Origin: Adineta vaga
Lineage: Eukaryota; Rotifera
Reading direction: 5' to 3'
Assembly (NCBI GenBank): GCA_021613535.1
Contig: CP075497.1
Span: 4,836,001-4,900,000, forward strand
DNA: 64,000 nt
Below the pieces are notes generated by a model. The model saw only the letters and a program-made list of their open reading frames with translations. It searched no databases and had not been told where the DNA came from. Made by a program: the position numbers and the translations under genes. Positions within the stretch are counted from its first letter, which is position 1. Every line of letters starts with the position of its first letter. This document shows positions 38,101 to 50,715 of this stretch, in pieces.

Positions 38101-39987
38101 GCAAAAGATTTTCTTGAAAAAAACCGTGATTATGTTCCCATGGAAATTATTGATTTACTTTTACAAAGTGATGATCATCTTGTTAATTTACTTTTTCGTA
38201 GTCGTCTTCGCAAGACTGGTAGTGTTATGTATAATGAACAGGAAAAACAAGAAAAAACATCATCACTTTTTCGATCAATATCATCACAGAAAACGGCAAC
38301 AGCAAATCGAACACAAGGAACAGTTTCAACTTATTTTCGTTATTCATTAATGGAATTAGTGAGTACGATGGCATCATCTCAACCAACTTTTATTCGATGT
38401 CTTGTACCAAATCGTTTGTCATGTCAAGTTTCATCTACGACATATGATCATACGAATTATTTTCCACAGAATTTTTCATTTAATTCTAGTCATTTTGATG
38501 AAACAGTTGTTCTTGAACAAATTCGATATAGTGGTTTACTTGAAACAATTGAAATTCGTCGACATGGATATTCACATCGAATACTCTTCGATGATTTCAT
38601 ATCTGTTTATCTATGTTTAATTGAATTTAATCCTCAATCAATTCAAGATAAAGATCCGATAGAAATATGTGAATCAATATTAAAAAAATATCATTTTCAT
38701 GATTATGCAATTGGAAAAACGAAATTATTTCTCAAATTTCATCATATTGAACAATTGAATATTACACATAAAACTTTAATTACAAAACTTATTCGTTTAC
38801 AATCACGTATACGTATGTATCTAATTCAAAAGCAAAATCGAAAATTAAAAGCAAATATTGTCAAATCAGATTATGAATTATCTCTTGCACGTCTTCAAGC
38901 TATGGTACGCGGTTTTCTTGTTCGACATACTATGAAAAAAACCACTCTAGCAACCGTAAAAATTCAAGCTTATTGGAGAATGTGGTATGAACGAACTCGA
39001 TTTAAACGTCGTTTACTTCATTATCGAAATCAACAAATACAAATTTCTTATTTTCTTAAACAAATTGAATTATTTGGTAGTCATTTATATCAACAGTTAA
39101 TTAATTTAGAAAAGAAATCTATTATCCCAAAGAAAGAAGAGAAACAAATAGAGCAGCAAACAACTATATCAAAGAAAAATTTACAATCGATAATACAAAA
39201 TACATTGAAACCAAATGGAAAACGTAAAGTCGGCATTCTATGTGAATATTATGATGCGATTTATAAAGAATTCCTTCGTAAAACGAAGAAAAATATTGTA
39301 CATGAAAATAAGAAGGAAATGGAAGAGAAGACAATTTTACGACGACCATCAACTGCTCCATCTGCAACAAACATACCACAAGCACCACCTTGTCCTCCAC
39401 CAGAATTTTTTAAAAAAACTAGTACTGAACTTCATATTTATAAACGACAAAAATCAGCGCCAGCAACTGTTACAACACCAATTGAAGAATTAAAACAAAT
39501 TTTTGCGACAAAAAAGTAAGACGTCTGCAATTGGTAAACTCTACCTATAATATCTTTACTGTATTTTAATAGACCGAAACCTTCGAATCCGGTATTTTCA
39601 ATCATTGCATTTCGACCTGTATCTCCACCACCTAACATTCTAACAATAGCCGATAATTCATCGTCATCAACTCATCTTGCCGTCAATCGTACTAATCATA
39701 ATGTACGACAAGATGATGATGTACCCCGACGTCGTCTATCTTCAACATCGAGTATAATCAAGAGCAAAACAACTGGTCTATTAACCTGTAGTACATCAAG
39801 TCTTGTTGGTGATATGGTTCTTACATCTGATGATATCATAAAATTAAAGGATAATCTTCGTAATACTGGTTTTGCTGATCGAAATCGAACTTTACGACGC
39901 AAACTACGAAGCGAAACTGTTCAAATTGATTTCCGTGGTGTACTTCGTCCATCAAAAACGAATATAGCGGCAACTACTAATAAATAA
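35113..39987 (+). CDS. MYO3: Class III myosin with N-terminal kinase (NINAC type)
   Basis: Actin motor fused to a Ser/Thr kinase, used in actin protrusions of photoreceptors and hair cells in other animals. It has about six exons and roughly 1,500 residues. The kinase domain (about residues 20-290) has LGEGTYGQVY, the Lys of CVAAKII, HRD (MHRD, split by an intron), DFG in KLIDFGVAG, and APE (MAPE, split by an intron). The motor (about 340-1070) has the P-loop GESGSGKTHAAQNL, switch I NNNSSRFGK, switch II LDLFGFETFD, and TFIRCLVPN with an actin-contact region. Three IQ-like helices follow (LQSRIRMYLIQKQNR, LQAMVRGFLVRH, KIQAYWRMWYERTR). The tail is Ser/Thr-rich and ends with DFRGVL at 39928-39945, matching the DFRxxL actin-binding motif. 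A poly(A) signal is near 40184. Confidence 0.93.
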
Positions 39988-40477
39988 GCAAAAGAAAAGA
40001 AAAATTGTCCCTCCTACGCAAATCTCCTTGGAATTATTTATGCTTCTTTTTGTTTGACATTTCTCTAAATATTACTGATTGTTTGTATCCCCTCTAGACA
40101 GAAATCAATCATTTCAATGATTATCTCTTAAATAATATCACTGCATGACACATTTCTACGATTTCTTATCGTTTGTTATCAGTCAATAAAGAAGAAAAAG
40201 AAGATGAATAAATAACATTCTAATAATTTAGATTGAATTCAAAGTAACTGCAATCCGATTGAATTGATTGTGGTAATGAAAAGATCTTTATGACTATCTG
40301 TTCTATAAATAAGTATTTGTTTGTATTAACAGAAAAAGAAAAGAGAAATCATTATCAGGTGAAAGATAAGGATAACTGTAAATCGAACACAGCTGGACAT
40401 GACCTCTGATGACAAAAAAGCTTATTCTTTGATAAGGTTATTTGAAAGTTGATTTACATAGAACGACGTTACCATAC

Positions 40478-40515
<38 letters not shown>

Positions 40516-41424
40516 AAGCACAAATTATATTAAAAGAAAGATATAATATAAAGAAAAAGTTCTCATTATTTTTTCTTTTACAGTGTAATTAACTTAAAAA
40601 TGTTCGACAATTATTTTCTTAAGAGTATTTAATTATCGTTTTTTCCTCTTCTTTAACATGTAATATTATTGACGAAAATAAGTTTTTTTCTTTTTGTAGA
40701 TAGAGACCAGGCGTAAAGAAGATCAAAAAGAGAAATAATTCTTCATCTTTCTATTAATATAAATGAAGATTTGAACTTTAACAGATGACACTTCAGAATT
40801 CCTCTCATTAAATGATACATCAAATCTATTATTCGATTGAGTACTAAAGTCAATAATATCATGCCTTTGTTATAGTGAATATATCGTTTCTTTTCAACGA
40901 CAATCATGTTTGTCTATCATCATCATCATAGTCGTCGCCTAGTTGATCGATTCCATATCCCATGATTCTAGAAATTAGCTAGTTTGTTTTATAATATCAT
41001 TGGTACTAGTCTATCTCTAACGTATTTATGTGTTCTGTTCTATTTGTCGAGAACTACAGAGTAGACACAACAATCTACTGTTTTTTTTCTTTCATTCTGC
41101 GCTTATCTATCTGTTCTTTCCTATCGACGTCTATGACATCATTTTCGCATTCCTTTTCTCTCATAGCATTTCTTACGGGAAAACATTGCTGCTAACAGAA
41201 AAATGTTTGCATGTAACTAAACGCACTGGAAGTTACTATCATTTTTTTCTTCTCTTTCTCTCCATATATTCCTCCTCGTCTTTTCTTTTCTTTTCTTTTT
41301 ATTCTTACGCTCGACATTCGTCGTCTTTATGGAAAAAAACTAACGTTCAAAAAAAAGAACAACATTCTAGATTGTTGACGATCAACTATAAACAAAATCA
41401 TAGTAACAAATAAATTTTTTAAAA
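39988..41424. other. Intergenic, no gene seen
   Basis: About 1.4 kb with the myosin 3' flank, a (TA)n microsatellite, and a pyrimidine-rich stretch at about 41220-41320. No exon chain supported. Confidence 0.4.
40484..40512. repeat. (AT)n microsatellite
   Basis: About fourteen uninterrupted AT dinucleotides. Confidence 0.9.
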
Positions 41425-42305
41425 ATGGTCATTTTTATGCCTTATTATCGTCAACATGGACAACTATTACATTCTCATCCACGCAGTCGTCCATCAGCAT
41501 TATCCAACGGACAAAATCATACGACAACAGCACACGCTCTTGTGCATATGAGTACTTGTAAATTTGCATCGAATATTCTCTGTCGTTTTATATTTTCGTT
41601 TTTCCTATTTGCTATTTCATTTGCTTTATTTCAATTGTCGATAAATAATGTGTCAAGCAAGAAAGAAGGCTCAAATGTAATTGCTGCTATTCTATTAACT
41701 GTTGCTATTGTTTCATTTTTACGTACATGCCAAACACTACGACGTTATCTAACCATCATGCAAACAAGACGTCGACTTATCCAGGTAATACAAAAACAAA
41801 ACATGAAATAGTTCTCTGTTTCATTGAAAACACGCACTTTATTCTTTAGAGATTACGTGAACGACAACAAGCATATGATTTAACATTAGCGGCTAATTCT
41901 GATCCGAATTCAACGTATGTATATCAATATCTTATTTTCTAAATTACAAAATGTATACCTTTACTTTTTAGTCTTATCATGGGTGATAACACTGATTTAC
42001 CATTGTATAAAGAACTTTTCCCTTCTCATCCGGATATTAGTACCACTGGTAATGACCCATCATCAACATTACCACCTCCATCTTATGACGATTTTGTAAA
42101 AACATTGGATGTTCGTCCACCTCTTACAACGCTTCCACTGACATCATCACGTCCTCATTCATTATCATTGCCCACGAGCAGTTTATCAACAACAACAACA
42201 ACAACAACAACTCAATCTGAAACAAGTCCAACGCAATGTATATGGATAACGGATCAACAAGCACGTGGAACTGTTTGTATTCGTGGTAATATTACATATG
42301 TATAA
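41425..42305 (+). CDS. Two-helix membrane protein with PPxY motif
   Basis: I do not recognise this gene. Three exons (about 41425-41784, 41850-41914, 41971-42305) give roughly 250 residues. After a polar N-terminus of about 45 residues there are two hydrophobic segments, around CRFIFSFFLFAISFALF and NVIAAILLTVAIVSFL, then a basic stretch (RRYLTIMQTRRRLIQ) and a long Ser/Thr/Pro tail. The tail contains PPPSYDDF, a PPxY motif of the kind bound by NEDD4-family WW domains, and a run of threonines. The topology is probably a helical hairpin with both ends in the cytoplasm. This layout resembles small adaptors that recruit ubiquitin ligases to membranes, but that is inference from the motif only. 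The tail of the last exon is less certain. Confidence 0.6.
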
Positions 42306-42467
42306 AAATGAATACTTCTTTTTTGTAATAAAGTTGAATAAATGTGTTTATTTTCGAAAATATTGAAAAGACTTTGCACGAACAAAAGGAAAGAAAAAGA
42401 AAAGATAAGAAAAATATTTTATTATTTATATCTCATTGAATGAATATATGCTTTTTTTATATTGTAT

Positions 42468-44200
42468 TCACACCATATTTTGTGCACGGCGATCACGATA
42501 TTCACGATCATCAATGCCCGAATCAGCATCTGATCGATTTTCTGCACTACCACGTCCACCATTCGTCATTTTAGAGGCGTTCGTATTGGATTTTAAATCA
42601 GGAAAAACATCTCCTTTGAGATCGCTAATATCCCAAACTTTTAATGTACCATCTACTGACCCGCTGAATAATTTGTCATTGACAATCTAAATATTTTCAT
42701 ATTTAAAAATAACAATGTCTTATCTTTTTCATAATATAATCTACCTGTATACAATTTACTGAAAGTGCATGTGATTTAAACGTACGCTTTACAGCACCAG
42801 AACGTGCATCAAAACATCGAACAAGTGCATCTCCACAACCAGTATAAACTATTATATAATGTGAATAAAAAGAGATATTTTCTTAAACAAATATTCTACA
42901 TACCAAGACCATTATCAACTTGAATACATGAGACAGTATGTCTATGTCCCTTATAAATTCTAGTACAATCGCCCACATCTGTAACCCAACAACGTGCCGT
43001 ATGATCAGCACTGATTGAAAAAAGTAATTTATTGTAGCACTAAAATGATCATAATAGAATTTTAATACAAAATAAAGTTGATTATATTTCTTTTCTTACC
43101 AGAAGATTAATAATTGCTGCTTGATGCTGATCGAAAACATGTAATTCTGTTCCACGATAGATATCCCATGCGCGAATAGTATTATCACCGGAACCTGTAA
43201 ATAAAATCTTTCCAAGTGGATCTGTTGTTAAGCAAAGTATCGCTCCTGTATGCCCACGAAATGTTTTTAAACATTCGCCTGATTCAAATGACCATGTTTT
43301 CGCGGTATTATCTTGTGAACCAGTTATAATGATATCTTTCTTATAAATTTCCGCATCTTCTTCGAATTCTTCTTCACCATCATCGGGTTCCGATGGAATG
43401 AATAATATAGGTAGAATTCCGTGTTTATGACCACGAAATACACGTACACATGCTCCAGTATCAAAGTCCCAACAACGTGCTGTTCGATCATATGATGTTG
43501 AAAAAAGAAAATCGCCTAGAAGAAATAAGGCAATTGTATTTTTGAAGAAAAGAAAAGAAAATCATAACGATGCTTTCCTATTAAACAAATTAACCGGAGA
43601 AAAACAGAGTTTTCCATATGTTAAATACTTTCTGATATTTATCACTATGAAAAGTAAAAGTATTGTTTTCTTTATAAAAAGGCCAAAACTTCATTAGTAC
43701 TAAAAATAAAAGTGCTAAACGATATGTTAAAATAACTCATTTGCTATGCATCATTGACTATTTACTTTCATTTAAATAAAAAAAAGGTTTTTTTAGTATC
43801 CTGCTTTTCTGACTAGAAATATAAAGAATGAACAATTTTATTTACCAGTACAAACGAGTCGATTAACTAATGATGTATGACCACTATAAATGAATACGCA
43901 CTGCCCATTTGTCATATCCCATTTACGCATAGTACGATCAGCACTAGCACTGACCAAATAGTTTTCATCGATCAATATATAGGTAATATAATCAGCATGA
44001 CCAGATAGAACACTTAGACATTCAACGGGTGATGTTTTAGCACTCCATAAACGTATATTGTGATCATCAGAACCGGTCGCAAGGACACTTCCATCACCAC
44101 TTAATGTCATGCAATTGATGGCACTTTCATGTTCTTCCAATGTTTGTAGAAGATAATCACGATCACGTCCAGCGCGACGTTTTGATGCAGCAGTACCCAT
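42468..44200 (-). CDS. WDR86: WDR86-like WD40 repeat protein
   Basis: Beta-propeller protein made of WD40 repeats; the molecular role of WDR86 is not established. Six exons are visible, about 390 residues. Repeats are recognisable by their GH and WD pairs: LATGSDDHNIRLWSAKT, LVSASADRTMRKWDMTNGQ, then HTSLVNRLVCTG, and further repeats ending LFSGSVDGTLKVWDI before a polar tail. The order and wording match vertebrate WDR86 well. The start ATG at 44200 gives MGTAASKRRAG, an N-myristoylation consensus followed by basic residues, so membrane attachment is likely. An AG acceptor lies at 44233-44234, 33 nt before the ATG. One intron (about 43517-43843) is some 330 bp, several times the local norm. 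Confidence 0.9.
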
Positions 44201-46823
44201 CGATATATGGAGACTTGAAGAAGTGTTTAAAGCTAAATTTAACAAAAAGAAATTAAAGAAAAAAAAGTAGAAAAGATGTTGCCGGAAAAATGAAAGAAGG
44301 AGAAGTGTTCAACGTCTTTTGTTTTTTAAGAAAAATATTTAATTTTCTCGCCCAAGTGTCGTTCTATTTCATCCAACATTAACAACACAAAAAAAACGAG
44401 AAAAAAAAAGAAAAGATTTTCCGACGAGTGAAATTTAAAAAAAAAACAATCAACCGAGAGTGTAGTTTACATAGTAGAAAATATTTTTTCAGTAATCAAA
44501 AAAAGAAATTGTTATAGTTGAAAGTTATAGCAAATATCATCTCCTACAATATACTTGTATTTTATTAACAATTCTGGATAAGATTCATTCAATTTCAAAT
44601 TGAACACTAATAACAAAACATTCAATCAACATTTTCTTTTTTAACGGTGTAGAATAGAATTTTATAACGACAATATTCTATTCCGAATATCTTTAAGCAC
44701 GTTAGAACTATAGACAATCAAGAAGCACGTATGGACATATTAAATATCCGAGAAATTTTCTCATAAAATTTATTTTATCCGAACAAAATATTTAGGTCTT
44801 TTGTCTGGGAATTAATTACAAATTACATCTGAAATAACAATATCAACTATTTGCCATGATAATATATTGTTTAAATAGGAAAAAGATTGACCTTCGTTGT
44901 ATTTAATTCAACAAAAAAAAAGGAAATTTAACCTTGTGAACAAACTTCATGTCATATAGACAACTTTCTTTATTAATTATTCTTTCGTGCATGGAATCAA
45001 TGATAGATCTTATATAATGAACTATTCATTTGTCATCGTCGAGTTTTTTTTGGGGGGTAAAACATATGAGCACGTACTATAGTTTAATAAAGTAATAGTA
45101 ACTTTCTATTCCTCGTTCTTTCTTTTTAAGCAGAGGTAATTTGCGTCGTTTTTTCTCTTTCTTCTTTTTTTTTCACTTTTATCGTTCTCATTGTGCAACA
45201 GCTCTCTCTCTCTCATTGGTTCCATTCGTTCATTTCCTGCTTAACAACCAGTTCTAGCAATGTCATAAGAATAGAAAGAGAGAAAAGCTATACAATAGTT
45301 TATAAAGAAAAAGGAAAAAAATGTCAAAATAAATATATGTCTGTCTGTACGTATGTATTACGATTCGACTTTTCTTTATCATGAATATACCGGTAGCATT
45401 TAATGACCTGACCATAGGTGTTTATTGCTCTTGATGTTATAGGAAGAGACATTTCCATAGAGAGAAAAAAAGAAAGAGTAAAACGGACACATCTATTCTT
45501 TCTGTTCAATGAATTTTGATTATTGATTTAATTTTATCACTTCCGTTTGTAGATATAGAAAGATAGCCAAGCCACTTGCTTTCTCACTTCATTTTCTTTT
45601 TTCTTCTTTATTATATAAATAAGTTATTCAAAATATTCGTTTATACTCATATCAATAGGACTGCCTGAATAGATTCTCGTTCTCTAATATTCTCGACAGA
45701 ATATACAAAACATCTATACAGAGAAAATTGTTCGGTTAGCGAAGTAGAAGTATATTATTAAATTTACTTCAGTTGATTGTCCATTTTATTAGTCATAGTT
45801 ATTTTCTTTTATACCTTCATATATTCATGAGAAGACATGACATAAAAAGGAAAAAGAACTTGTTGATACTAGATTTTTTTTTCAAAGAGGCATCAAATAT
45901 CATCAATAACTCTGATTGCATATATCGTATCAGTCATATTTTCAAAGTCAAGTATGAATGTGTCTCAATTACTATTTGTTCATCTACATATAGTTCCGAT
46001 CAGAATCAAAAGCACTTGATCGATTGCTTGTAATTCTCTGTTGAAAGAAATTTTCGTTTTGAAAGTGTGTTTCATGTACAAGATTTGTCCTCGATAACTC
46101 GTGAGCCGTTCATTAAAAGAATTGTCGATTGATAAATGTTTGCTTAACCTCGGTGTAATTTCTTCGTGTGACTCCGTCAACTCTTATAAATACCAAAATC
46201 TATTTATTCTGTAATATTTCAATAGTTTCATTGAAGAGAAAGAAAAACTAGGCATGATTTTTTTCTTTTTTTTCTCGACGATTCAGGTGGGATGTATTAT
46301 AACTATGAGTCTATGTTGAATAATACTCCATGAAAAAGTACACTTCGATCAAATAAATACGATTAGTTTTCTTCTTTTTCCAGTTCTTTAAATTTCTTGA
46401 TCTTGTATTCGTAAAGCGTATGTATGCCTTAGAAAATATTTTAACAGTGTATGATTGTATGGTCTTAGGTGTTATTCTTTTTTTTTGTCAGATGTATATC
46501 TTCCGAACTACTTGTTAGTTTTTGCGTGTTAGTCTGGTTTCTTTCAACAGTCGTTTGGTAATAAGAAAAGGGCAGAAAGAATATTACTAGAATAAATCTT
46601 CTTTTCTTTTCTTATATTAATATTCGAGAAAAGAAGAAAAAAAAGAGTTGATGCGCTCATTCTATCAATGAGAGAAAAGTAGGCGTGTGTTCGCTATGAC
46701 AATGAATCATTTTTTCTCTCTCAACCTTTTTTTTATTATCTTGAATCATACATTCGCAAAAGAGAAGTCATAGTTATATAAAATCTGCTTTATTCCAGAT
46801 TGTATATACATAATTGCGACAAA
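44201..46823. other. Long divergent intergenic region
   Basis: About 2.6 kb, the longest gene-free stretch in the window, between WDR86 (minus) and a tetraspanin (plus). It has many poly-A/poly-T and CT-rich tracts (for example about 45205-45215) and no exon chain I can support. It presumably carries both promoters; a noncoding RNA cannot be excluded. Confidence 0.4.
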
Positions 46824-48040
46824 ATGGGACATGGTGGTATGAGTTGTGGGATGAAGACGATGCGTTTTGTAATGGTCGTCTTTAATATATTCTTTTTCGT
46901 ATGTTTCTTTCTTGTTTTTCTCTTGAATCGGATAAATTCGAATTTAATGATTAGTTAATTGGTCTTGCATTATTGGCTCTTGGCATCTATGTCATGGTTG
47001 ATCCATCACTTCAAAAAATACAAAAAGTTTTTCCAATAGGTAAGAATGAATTTTGAATTGACATAGAATGATTGAGTAATTATTTTAGATTCGAGTGTTG
47101 AAGATGGTTTATCATATTTAAAAGTACTTGCCATTGTTGTTATTGTACTTGGTGGTGTTCTTTTAATAATTGGATTTCTGGGATGTTGTGGTGCTATGAA
47201 ACAAGTGAAAATATTTCTTATTTTAGTATGTAGAAACTGTTTGATGAAATAGAATGTATAATCATTGATTTATTTTAGTATGCAATTATTATTGGAATGA
47301 TTATTCTTTTTGAAATTGCAATAACGATCTATTTTGTTGCTTTCAAATCGAAATTTGAAGAACAATTCAAACCAACATTGAAAGATGCAATTCGAAATTC
47401 ATATGAAGGTCCCTTAGGATTGATTAGTAATACGAATCAAACGAAACCAGGACCTATTTCAATTGCTTGGGATTTCATTATGTATAATGTGAGTCATATT
47501 TTCTCATTATCAACATGTTTTGTAGAAAAAACGTTTTATTATAGTTCGAATGTTGTGGTGTTGATAGTAAAGATGATTTTAATGGAACAACGAAATGGAA
47601 TCGACGAAATATCTGGTGGGATGCATCAATGGGAAATAGTGCACAAAATTTTACATATCCATTAACTTGTTGTAAAATAAATAGCGGTGGTGGGAAGAAT
47701 TGGAATGATTTCAATGAAGTACAATTAAGAACAGGTGTCATTTGTGCTGTCAATGGAACCAATATCAATCAACAAGTGAGTTTATTTTCGAGTAGATAAA
47801 ATGAAATGCAAGATTTTGTTTTCGATTTGATTAGGGTTGTTATAATAAATTTATCGATATTTTAAATACTTACAAAACATGGATTATTATTGGTGCAGTA
47901 GTTATTCTACTCATCGAAGTAATTAGTTGATTTGTTTCTATGTGTATACATATTTTCGTTTTTTTCAGTTAACGGCATTTAGTTTTACATTGGCTTTATG
48001 TTGTCGTAAAAGAAAAGATCAAAGATATTATTCATCCTAA
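46824..48040 (+). CDS. Tetraspanin (copy 1)
   Basis: Four-pass membrane organiser that clusters partner receptors in the plasma membrane. Seven exons or so give about 245 residues. It starts MGHGGMSCGMKTMRFVMVVF. Helix 1 ends near LALLALGIYVMVD, helices 2 and 3 include VVIVLGGVLLIIGFLGCCGA (the family GCCGA turn) and YAIIIGMIILFEIAITIYF. The large extracellular loop holds the CCG motif in FECCGVDSKDDF, the second cysteine pair in PLTCCKINSGG, and further cysteines at VICAVNG and GCYNKF, so eight-cysteine type. Helix 4 is WIIIGAVVILLIE, with a short basic tail CCRKRKDQRYYSS. An AG acceptor lies at 46797-46798, 25 nt before the ATG. A paralogue with the same exon plan lies at 51833. Confidence 0.92.
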
Positions 48041-48668
48041 GTCCAAACAATTGATGTATTACTATCGAATATAATTTCTTTCGTTGTTTTCTATATCATT
48101 AAATCTTTTTTTATTTTCAACTCGATTACATATATGAACTATTTTGTACATGTAATTCAGATATATTTTCATCGTCTGTTCGTCTGTTTACTAATCACAT
48201 CAATACATGTTGTGAGTTTTATTCTTTACACCATTTTTCTCTCAAAATTTTGTAATGATACACGTCTAATTCTCATCTTTTACCCTTTTTATCTTCTACT
48301 TTATGCACTTTTATCATTGCCTTTATATAAATATGATTTCGAGAAATAAACGAATGAGAAAGAATTTTACATTGGCGGCAAACTTCAATAGATATTTCTT
48401 TGAAAACAATGTTGAAGATAATCTTTATCTATTTTATTGGATACATGATTTCAAGTATTGCAGGTAAATCAATATTCATTCTGAGAAAACAATAATAAAT
48501 GCTCCATAGTTTCCTGACATGTATTATGAACATAAATTATTGACTTAAAACATTTGTAAATATGTCCTCTTTTTACAGGATCATTTTCAATACTAACTCT
48601 GAATTAATTTATTCATAATCTTTTCACTTGAATACAGATATAATTTACAAAATATGCAGAAGAAGAAA
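48041..48668. other. Convergent 3' flanks, no gene seen
   Basis: About 630 bp between the tetraspanin (plus) and the DUF4385 gene (minus). AT-rich; nothing supported. Confidence 0.4.
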
Positions 48669-49247
48669 TTAATCTTTATTTTTGGTTTGTTCAGTTATTC
48701 GTCGAGTTTTATTCGATTTTGTTTCATACGTTGTTCGATGTTTACCAGCCATCTCTTTATATAAAGTATTGTCTTTCGCTTCAATCCATTTTTGTTTAAA
48801 AATTTCAGCTGATTGAGCTTTTTCATTCGTTAAATGAGTTTCTTCTTGTGGTAAAATATCATAAGTTTTCTGATCGTATTTCGTTCCACTGGCATGATTG
48901 GCGTAACGTCGTGAACGAGTAAAACCCATTTGTAGAAATTTTCGAGCCATATCTGCTCCAACGAAATCATCTGTGTTAAGATAATTTAAAAATAATTCAT
49001 AAATTTTATTCGATGATTGAATAGCTTCAGGAACCGTTTTAAAACGCCAATGTGGACATATTTCACTTTTATATGGTTGACAAGTGAGCACACCTTGTTC
49101 TCCTCGACCAATTCGATATAGTTCTGGATGTTTACGATAATCGATATTTGCTTTCCAACCATATGAGTCATGATCGAAATCGAGATAAGAAGGAAGTCGT
49201 TTTTTCGGTTTATCGGATGTTGAGGAAGCAGCACGTTTTCGTGGCAT
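48669..49247 (-). CDS. DUF4385 domain protein
   Basis: Single-exon gene of 192 residues whose core matches the DUF4385 family, known mainly from bacteria, phages, algae and fungi and with no established function. Diagnostic stretches are RKHPELYRIGRGEQGVLTCQ, PYKSEICPHWRFKTVPEAI, DDFVGADMARKFLQMGFTRS and RRYANHASGTKYD, then EIFKQKWIEAKDN. A short basic N-terminus (MPRKRAASSTSDKPKKR) could be a nuclear localisation signal. The tail is Lys/Thr-rich. Family distribution and the lack of introns make it a horizontal-transfer candidate that has been domesticated: it has an AG acceptor at 49269-49270, 22 nt before the ATG, as the native genes do. It starts only about 67 bp from the first exon of a plus-strand Ig gene. 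Confidence 0.85.
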   Translation of the reverse strand: MPRKRAASSTSDKPKKRLPSYLDFDHDSYGWKANIDYRKHPELYRIGRGEQGVLTCQPYKSEICPHWRFKTVPEAIQSSNKIYELFLNYLNTDDFVGADMARKFLQMGFTRSRRYANHASGTKYDQKTYDILPQEETHLTNEKAQSAEIFKQKWIEAKDNTLYKEMAGKHRTTYETKSNKTRRITEQTKNKD

Positions 49248-49314
49248 TGTTTGTAATCGATAGAATATCTGAAAAATAAAACGAGAAAAATCTTTGTTTT
49301 GTTTTGTTTTCTAT

Positions 49315-50715
49315 TTATGTAGAACTTATTAATTGGAATTTTAAACCGAAACAATTCATTCAAATCGGTGAAGAATTCAAACGAAAATGTGAAACAAATA
49401 GATTATTAACAAGAGATGAACGTATTGAATGGATCTTATATTATCATGATGGACGAGAAATTAATATTGATAAATCAGATCTATTGATAGAATCATTTAC
49501 TGTAATGACTGAAGGAATTGCTATTTGTCAAGTAAAAGATAATCATGGAAATGTTATTGATGAAAAACATTTTTTTATTACAAGTGATCGTAAGTTGTTA
49601 GATGAGAAATTACAGAAATATGTTTCAAATACTAGTCTCTTAGTGGATAAATGATGAGTAAACACGCTATTATCTCATGAGGACGTAACTCTATGTTTAA
49701 GATTCTTCAACATTGAATGAATTTTTAACAATCGTAAGATATTTTTAGCAAATGAATTGATCGATTATCGATTTGAAGGGTACGATCAAACACTAATTGA
49801 TACGGATATAATTAATGTTGATAGAAATTGTGGACCTGATGAAAATATTTCCTATGTAAAAGAAGATGTAATCGATTTTTATATTGATTTTGTTCAACAT
49901 TATGAACATGTACGATTACATTCAAATCATATTAGAATTCAAAATATAAAACATGAAAATGAAGGTTATTATGAATGTACTGTTCGATTAAGAAATGGTT
50001 TGATTGGTGTTCGTGTTTTTTTTCTCAGTGGTGAGTAAATAATATTTGGAAATTGATCTAATCGAATGGATATCTATTAGTTGGTGGTAATCCACGTGAA
50101 ATAACGAATCGAGAAAGACAAATCTATGCAGAAATCAATGATTCAATTACAATATTATGTCCAATATTTTCAGCAATGCCTGCTTGGTTTACATTTATTC
50201 TTCCTAAAGATTCTAGACAGGACGTGTCAATGTTAACTGGACATGATTATTTACGAATAAAACAAGTGCTAAATACTCACAATGGAATATGTACTTGTCG
50301 AGCGACAACAACTGATGATAATCAAGGTTTTTCATTATCATCTAACATTTATCTCAATGTTTACGGTAATACATATGAATTCTATAGAAACGCTATTTTG
50401 AAAGCTATTCATTATTAAATAGGTCCACCGGAATATGTAAAACCAAGAGAAAATGAATATGAATCGATTTTACTTGAAAGAAATATCGAAAATATTCTAC
50501 GTTGTTCAATAGAAGGGAATCCCAAACCAAGTTATCAATGGTTTTTGGGAAATGTTCAAGTGATTACAAATGAAGAAATTATCTCGAATAAAATTGATTA
50601 TGTAATCACATGGGATAAAAATAACGCACCTGAATCAAACCAAACCGTAACATGTATAGCAAAAAATAATCGAGGCACCAAACGACAAGTTTATAACATT
50701 CAATTCAACAATTAG
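49315..50715 (+). CDS. Four-Ig-domain protein, 5' end not visible
   Basis: Four exons keep one frame and encode four immunoglobulin-like domains, about 400 residues. Each has the Cys/Trp/Cys pattern: EEFKRKCETN with WILYYHD and GIAICQVKD; CGPDENISY with NEGYYECTVRL; ITILCPIFS with CTCRATTTD; and ENILRCSIEGNPKPSYQWFL with VTCIAKNNRG. No membrane helix or anchor is seen, so the product would be secreted if it has a signal peptide. The first exon follows a clear TTTATGTAG acceptor but has no in-frame ATG until 49503, inside domain 1, and only about 65 bp separate it from the oppositely transcribed DUF4385 gene. Either the first exon lies within or beyond that gene, or the gene has lost its 5' end. 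The stop is TAG at 50713. Confidence 0.65.

Noticed and set aside
44201-46823. Several 60-90 codon open frames in the long gap upstream of WDR86
   Set aside because: They are low-complexity, have no splice context and no recognisable features.
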